From the NCBI GenBank assembly GCA_035295745.1, contig DATGIL010000056.1, forward strand, positions 145,680-209,679: a stretch of DNA of 64,000 nt, read 5' to 3'. The notes beneath the pieces are model-generated. The model saw nothing but the letters and a program-made list of their open reading frames with translations, did no database searches and had not been told where the DNA came from. Source of the stretch: JAIQFL01 sp035295745 (GTDB lineage: Bacteria > Acidobacteriota > Terriglobia > Bryobacterales > Bryobacteraceae). Shown piece after piece: positions 59,921-64,000 of the stretch. Positions within the stretch are counted from its first letter, which is position 1, and each line of letters opens with the position of its first letter. The translations under genes and the position numbers were made by a program.

Positions 59921-60242
59921 GGCAATTCCAGGATAGCTTGTGGCGGCGCCAGATCATTGGACGGCAGACGTCTCAATTCGACGATCAGATTTCTCTTTCT
60001 CTGAACTCACATTAAAGGCGAATCGAAAGTCCCCTGTGGCGTTTGCGAAAAGTGAAGATCTGCCTGCCAGAATGGCGGCCTTGACCTGTCCACTCAGCCC
60101 GAGCCGAGCCAGGCGGAATTGGAGTTCTTCGCACGCCGTTGGAAAAGAAATTGGACGCATTGATCGCTGCCGTGACCTGATGTAAGTGATGTAAGTCCCT
60201 GCGTTGCTGCGAGACCCACCTTATGCTATAGGGTGTCTGAAG
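59921..60242. other. Intergenic region
   Basis: About 320 bp with the hen1 promoter side on the left and the small membrane-protein gene on the right. An 81-codon plus-strand frame here lacks a ribosome-binding site and any protein-like pattern. Nothing else was recognised. Confidence 0.5.
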
Positions 60243-60644
60243 ATGCCATTGATCGTGTTGGTAGTCGTTTTGCTCTATTACGGGCTGCCTCTGGTTGCGC
60301 TGGTTGCTTTCGGCGCCGCGGCTTGGTTCGCTTATGCCGATGTCTTCCCGCCGCGATTCAGTGGACCTACCAACGCTACCGTCGTCGAGACTGAAGCCGG
60401 TCCTGGCGTCTCCAGAATCAAGTTCCTGGATGAAGCGGGCACCGAACGATTCGCGATGGTTAATCTCAGACCCGATGGTTGGTGGCCTGTTCATGTCGAC
60501 GCGGCAGTAACGATTCGGTATGACCGCTCAAATCCGCGGTCTGCAGTACTGGATCGCGGTCGTCGATACGGGCGCATCAGCTTCTGCCTTGCCGCCGGAG
60601 TTGTTTCGGCTATCGTGTGGGGTGGTCTAAAAATGGCGATGTAG
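60243..60644 (+). CDS. DUF3592-like small membrane protein
   Basis: 133 residues from ATG 60243; ATG 60204 would add a non-hydrophobic lead. TM segments at about 3-30 ('LIVLVVVLLYYGLPLVALVAFGAAAWF' in overlapping blocks) and 113-130 ('ISFCLAAGVVSAIVWGGL') flank a soluble beta domain ('ATVVETEAGPGVSRIKFLDEAG', 'YDRSNPRSAVLD'), the DUF3592 layout. Function unknown. It converges on the kinase gene. Confidence 0.7.
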   Translation: MPLIVLVVVLLYYGLPLVALVAFGAAAWFAYADVFPPRFSGPTNATVVETEAGPGVSRIKFLDEAGTERFAMVNLRPDGWWPVHVDAAVTIRYDRSNPRSAVLDRGRRYGRISFCLAAGVVSAIVWGGLKMAM

Positions 60645-60690
60645 CAGTTCTGAGGAAAACGCATTTTCGGCCACAGATAGTTCAGATCAA

Positions 60691-60721
60691 CGCTGATAAC
60701 TCCATTCGTTTTCTATCAGCG
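60691..60721. terminator. Hairpin between convergent genes
   Basis: CGCTGATA (60691-60698) pairs perfectly with TATCAGCG (60714-60721), 15-nt loop with a TT-rich side. It sits in the 120-bp gap between convergent genes. The surrounding 'cgtccatcggtgttcgtcgg' text looks like a widespread dispersed repeat, so it may be a repeat rather than a terminator. Confidence 0.45.
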
Positions 60722-60763
60722 TCCATCGGTGTTCGTCGGCGGCTAACCCTTTTTCCGCAAAGC

Positions 60764-63451
60764 TCACTTCTGGAGTGGCGCGCGCCGCCGCAGCTCGTCG
60801 AGAAAGTTCAGCAGCATTACTACCTCGTGATCACGCTTGGGCTCACCAGGCGTTTCCGGGGTCACCACTGCCACGCGTTTGCCATCAGACGCCAGATCCC
60901 ATACCGCGCCGAATCCCGCGGGGAAGCCACCGAGCTTCTCGAGCCAGACGCGCGGCTTCTCCGCCACGAACCGGTCTCCTTGCACCGTGTAGGCCACCGC
61001 CATAATCTGGTCGCCCGACTGATACAAGAGATCGTGGCCTTTCGGCGACCACACCGGAAACCTGCCGCCGTTGTTGGAGACTTGCCATCGTCCGCCGGTG
61101 TTGGGGAAGGACTGCACAAAGACCTCGTAGGTTCCGGTCGCAATCGAGCAATGCGCCAGCCACTTACCATCGAGCGAGAACGCCGCGGACACTTCGGTCA
61201 ATGGGCTCTCGAGAACCTGCTCCGGCTTCCCTGCCTTTATCTGGCCGTTGGTCTCCTCCAGCGGCACCGTCCAGATTTGCGCACGCTCGCCATATTCGGA
61301 ATAGGCCAGCCGCTTGCCGTCGGTTGTAATCGACAACGGCGCCTGGTTCGTCTTACTTCCAGTGAGTGGCCGCGGGTCGCTCGCGCCATCGGCACGGGTC
61401 CAGAGGATGCCGTTCCTGACAGTACCGAAGAGGATGTAGCGGCTGTCAGAACTCCAAACCAGGCTGTCGGGCCCCCCACCGGACGTCAGGCGCGTCACCG
61501 CGTCTCGCCGCAGATCGTAGACCCATAAGTTCGTCACCCCTTGTTCCATGACCATCATCGCGAGGCGTGTGCCGTCCGGCGAGAGGCGCGGAAAAAAGTA
61601 GCTACCGGGCTTGGAGAGCAGTGGTTTTTTCCCGTCGGCATTGGGGGTGAGCCACTGGATGGTGGCCATGGCCTGCACCCCACTGCCGCCTCCCTTCCGG
61701 TAGACCAGTGTTCCGCTGCGGGACACATCAAACTGAGCGCCGCCGGACAGCGTCTGATAAGCGACATCTTCCACCACCGGCGCCGCCGGTCCCCGGACCT
61801 CCAAGCGGTCCAGATCGAATGGCTCCGCGAACAGCGTTTCCTTGTTGGTGTAAACCAGATAGCCGGATCCGTTTGAGGCCGGCAGGTAATGCGGCGATGT
61901 GCCTCCTGGGACAAGCGTCTTCCGGTGTCCATCCGCCAAGACGACTACTTCAATAGTTGCTTTATCGGCGGAGAGTGTGGCGTAGGAAACAAATAACACC
62001 GCTTTTCCCCCCGGCAGGACTTGTGGGAATGCCGCGGCAAATTCTCCCTTGCCCAATTCCGTCATTTTCTTGGGGGCGCCGCTCAACGGTATGCGAATCA
62101 GGTCTGTGGAGCCGGCGGTGATGATGCTTCCGTCCTCGTTCCAACTTGCCCCGGCGAATGGCACGGCCGTCAGCGGCTCCACGGCGCCGCCTTGCACCGA
62201 TATCTTGTTGAATTCGCCACCGGCGGAGAATCCGATCCACTGTCCGTCCGGCGAAAAGATCGGAGCATTCGCTCCGTCTGTGCCGGGCAGTTCCACAGCC
62301 TTCGATTGGTCCAGCCGCCGCGTGAAAAGGCGTGTTGGACCGGCGGAAGAGCTGGCCACATACGCGAGGCGCGTCCCATCCGGAGAGAGGACCACGCTGC
62401 TCAGCGGGCTGTTCTCCGGAGAAGGCAGGGAAATCTCCGGACCGAGGTCGACATCCAGCCGGACCAGCGGCTTCTCAGTCGGCTGTTTGGAGCGCCACAG
62501 CTCCCACCGCGAAGCGACTGCAATCACAGCCAGCACCGCGACCGCAATCCAGCCCACGATGCCGAACCGCGAACGCTTGGGAGCGACACCTGCCGGCTCA
62601 CCACTTTTCCCGGCATTCGCAATGGCAATGCGGGCCTCACCGATCCATTGCAGCCGATTCTTCATGTCGCGGTCTAAACAGCGCTGGAGCAAATTGCGAA
62701 TCGCGGCCGGCGTCGCGGAAGGCAGTTTGCCAAAATCGATCTCGCCTTTGATCACGTCCGCTAATATCTGGGAGACGGTCTCACCCGTGAACAGGCGTTT
62801 CCCCGTCAGCATTTCAAACAGCACCACACCGAACGACCAGATATCCGCGCGCCGGTCCACCGGTTTGCCCATGGCCTGTTCCGGGCTCATGTACCCCGCA
62901 GTGCCCATGATTGCGCCCACCTGTGTGGCTCCCATCGTCAGGGTTGGGGAATTAGCTGGATCGGTGGGGCTGGTGACAGCAGGTTGCAGGATCGCCGCCA
63001 GCCCGAAGTCGAGCAGCTTCACCGTGCCGTCTGGCCTGATCTTCACGTTCGCGGGCTTCAAATCGCGATGGATGATGCCCTTCTCATGCGCCGCTTCGAG
63101 CGCCTCGGCGATCTGTCGCGCGATCTCGCGTGTCTCCTCCAGTGGAATTGCGCCTCGCTGGATGAGGTCGCCCAGCATAGGGCCTTCGACCAGTTCCATC
63201 ACCAGTGCGCCTTCTTCGGCTCCGTAAATCTGGGCGATGTTGGGATGGTTCAGCGCCGCCAACACTTCGGCCTCGCGCTGAAAGCGCGCCATGCGCGCGC
63301 TGTCGCACGCGAATGCCTCAGGCAAAACCTTCACCGCCACTTCGCGTTTCAGCCTGGTGTCTTTGGCGCGGTAGACCTCACCCATGCCGCCGGCACCCAG
63401 GGGCGCGAGGATCTCGTAGGGGCCCAGTTTGTCACCCGTGGAGAGCGGCAT
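60764..63451 (-). CDS. Transmembrane Ser/Thr protein kinase with PD40/TolB-like beta-propeller
   Basis: 895 residues. Residues 10-275 are a Hanks-type kinase: glycine loop 'LGAGGMGEVYRAKD', 'VAVKVLP' (catalytic Lys), 'HRDLKPANVKI', 'LLDFGLAAI' and 'GTAGYMSPEQAMG'. One TM helix follows ('IVGWIAVAVLAVIAVA', about 300-318). The extracytoplasmic part (330-895) is a WD40-like PD40 propeller with repeated 'SPDGTRLAYVA', 'SPDGQWIGFSAGG', 'LSPDGTRLAMMV', 'SSDSRYILFG' and 'SLDGKWLAHCS'. It probably senses an external ligand and phosphorylates cytosolic targets. It stands as a single gene; this kinase type is expanded in Acidobacteria. Confidence 0.95.
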   Translation of the reverse strand: MPLSTGDKLGPYEILAPLGAGGMGEVYRAKDTRLKREVAVKVLPEAFACDSARMARFQREAEVLAALNHPNIAQIYGAEEGALVMELVEGPMLGDLIQRGAIPLEETREIARQIAEALEAAHEKGIIHRDLKPANVKIRPDGTVKLLDFGLAAILQPAVTSPTDPANSPTLTMGATQVGAIMGTAGYMSPEQAMGKPVDRRADIWSFGVVLFEMLTGKRLFTGETVSQILADVIKGEIDFGKLPSATPAAIRNLLQRCLDRDMKNRLQWIGEARIAIANAGKSGEPAGVAPKRSRFGIVGWIAVAVLAVIAVASRWELWRSKQPTEKPLVRLDVDLGPEISLPSPENSPLSSVVLSPDGTRLAYVASSSAGPTRLFTRRLDQSKAVELPGTDGANAPIFSPDGQWIGFSAGGEFNKISVQGGAVEPLTAVPFAGASWNEDGSIITAGSTDLIRIPLSGAPKKMTELGKGEFAAAFPQVLPGGKAVLFVSYATLSADKATIEVVVLADGHRKTLVPGGTSPHYLPASNGSGYLVYTNKETLFAEPFDLDRLEVRGPAAPVVEDVAYQTLSGGAQFDVSRSGTLVYRKGGGSGVQAMATIQWLTPNADGKKPLLSKPGSYFFPRLSPDGTRLAMMVMEQGVTNLWVYDLRRDAVTRLTSGGGPDSLVWSSDSRYILFGTVRNGILWTRADGASDPRPLTGSKTNQAPLSITTDGKRLAYSEYGERAQIWTVPLEETNGQIKAGKPEQVLESPLTEVSAAFSLDGKWLAHCSIATGTYEVFVQSFPNTGGRWQVSNNGGRFPVWSPKGHDLLYQSGDQIMAVAYTVQGDRFVAEKPRVWLEKLGGFPAGFGAVWDLASDGKRVAVVTPETPGEPKRDHEVVMLLNFLDELRRRAPLQK

Positions 63452-63558
63452 ACCTTAGGATTCAGTCCAGTTTACCTAATCAAACATGTGATTGAGCCTG
63501 GTTGGAGCGATAAAGAAGTGATCACTGAACGAAAGACTGCGCGGCGTAACCGAATTTG

Positions 63559-64000
63559 CTTAGTACTTGGTTTCAGAAGTCCGTCGGCGATCGCTTACTG
63601 ACGCGCGCGGCTCGCAAGCGCACGTATCGCGCGAAGGTAGCTTACGAGCCGCGACCGTGAGGGAGCGTTGCCACCACCCCGCTAAAGCAGTCAAGATCGC
63701 TTGCTGACGCGCGCGGCTCGTAAGCACGCGCATTCCCCGAACGTATTGGGGTAATTTACAAGCTACGACCGTGAGGGAGTGTTCTTGCCAAAATACGAGC
63801 CCGTATTTCTGAAACGGTGTACTTAGTACTTGGTTTCAGAAGTCCGCCGGCGTATTGCGAGATCGCTTGCTGACGCGCGCGGCTCGCAAGCGCACGTATC
63901 GCGCGAAGGTAGCTTACGAGCCGCGACCGTGAGGGAGCGTTGCCACCACCCCGCTAAAGCAGTCAAGATCGCTTGCTGACGCGCGCGGCTCGCAAGCGCA
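63559..64000. repeat. Long direct repeats with dispersed core, running off the right edge
   Basis: A block of about 180 bp starting CTTAGTACTTGGTTTCAGAA at 63559 recurs at 63822 and continues to the window end, with a short insertion in the second copy. Inside are repeated cores CGCTTGCTGACGCGCGCGGC and GAGCCGCGACCGTGAGGGAG. The first core is the reverse complement of the core in the 121-300 tandem repeat. A small AAATACG/CGTATTT hairpin lies near 63790-63808. Non-coding. Confidence 0.85.

Overview
The window is GC-rich, densely coded bacterial chromosome, most likely from an acidobacterium of the Solibacter/Bryobacter type. This rests on gene style, not on a marker gene: a carboxypeptidase-regulatory/TonB-receptor (Oar-like) protein, a Ser/Thr kinase fused to a PD40 beta-propeller, a secreted FG-GAP/ASPIC-UnbV/TPR protein, Tat-secreted molybdopterin proteins, CHAT proteins, and many palindromic dispersed repeats. 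No rRNA, tRNA, transposase, phage gene or CRISPR array was recognised.

Layout. 1-5 kb: a gene tail, a 60-bp tandem repeat, and a translationally coupled pair of an unknown protein and a CHAT protease. 5-8.3 kb: secreted beta-propeller, FkbM methyltransferase, histone-deacetylase-like hydrolase. 8.5-19.3 kb: a tightly coupled cluster with four B12-type radical SAM proteins, a fifth radical SAM protein, three methyltransferases and an amidohydrolase, probably an unknown biosynthetic pathway. 19.2-26.4 kb (minus strand): pectate lyase, then a three-gene operon of AmpG-like permease, nucleotidyltransferase-phosphohexomutase fusion and GH94 chitobiose-type phosphorylase, which together make a plausible (GlcNAc)2 uptake and phosphorolysis route. 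26.6-30.1 kb: Oar-like outer-membrane receptor, divergent from that operon. 30.2-37.3 kb: CHAT-NTPase-TPR signalling protein, a GT2-GtrA-methyltransferase fusion, and a serine hydrolase. 37.7-44.6 kb: Tat/Sec-exported oxidoreductase and phosphatase-like proteins, an unknown protein and the ASPIC/UnbV-TPR protein.

44.6-45.2 kb holds a VapBC module. 45.4-52.0 kb (minus strand) is the most striking region: six nearly gapless genes encoding a heavy-metal-binding periplasmic protein, a c-type cytochrome, an integral membrane protein carrying both copper-site motifs of the particulate methane/ammonia monooxygenase subunit PmoC/AmoC at the same spacing, a protein with PmoB-like architecture, an HSL-type esterase and a Baeyer-Villiger monooxygenase. 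I read it as a divergent copper membrane monooxygenase-like system joined to ketone-to-ester-to-acid chemistry.

52-60 kb: small proteins, an AbrB/PIN toxin-antitoxin module lying between the pnkp RNA-repair gene and a duplicated copy of its 3' end, and the pnkp-hen1 operon. 60-63.5 kb: a DUF3592-like membrane protein and the kinase-propeller protein. The window closes in long direct repeats whose core is the inverted counterpart of the repeat at the left end. A second repeat family, made of paired short hairpins with covarying stems, occurs in at least seven places and in one case supplies the N-terminal codons of a methyltransferase gene.
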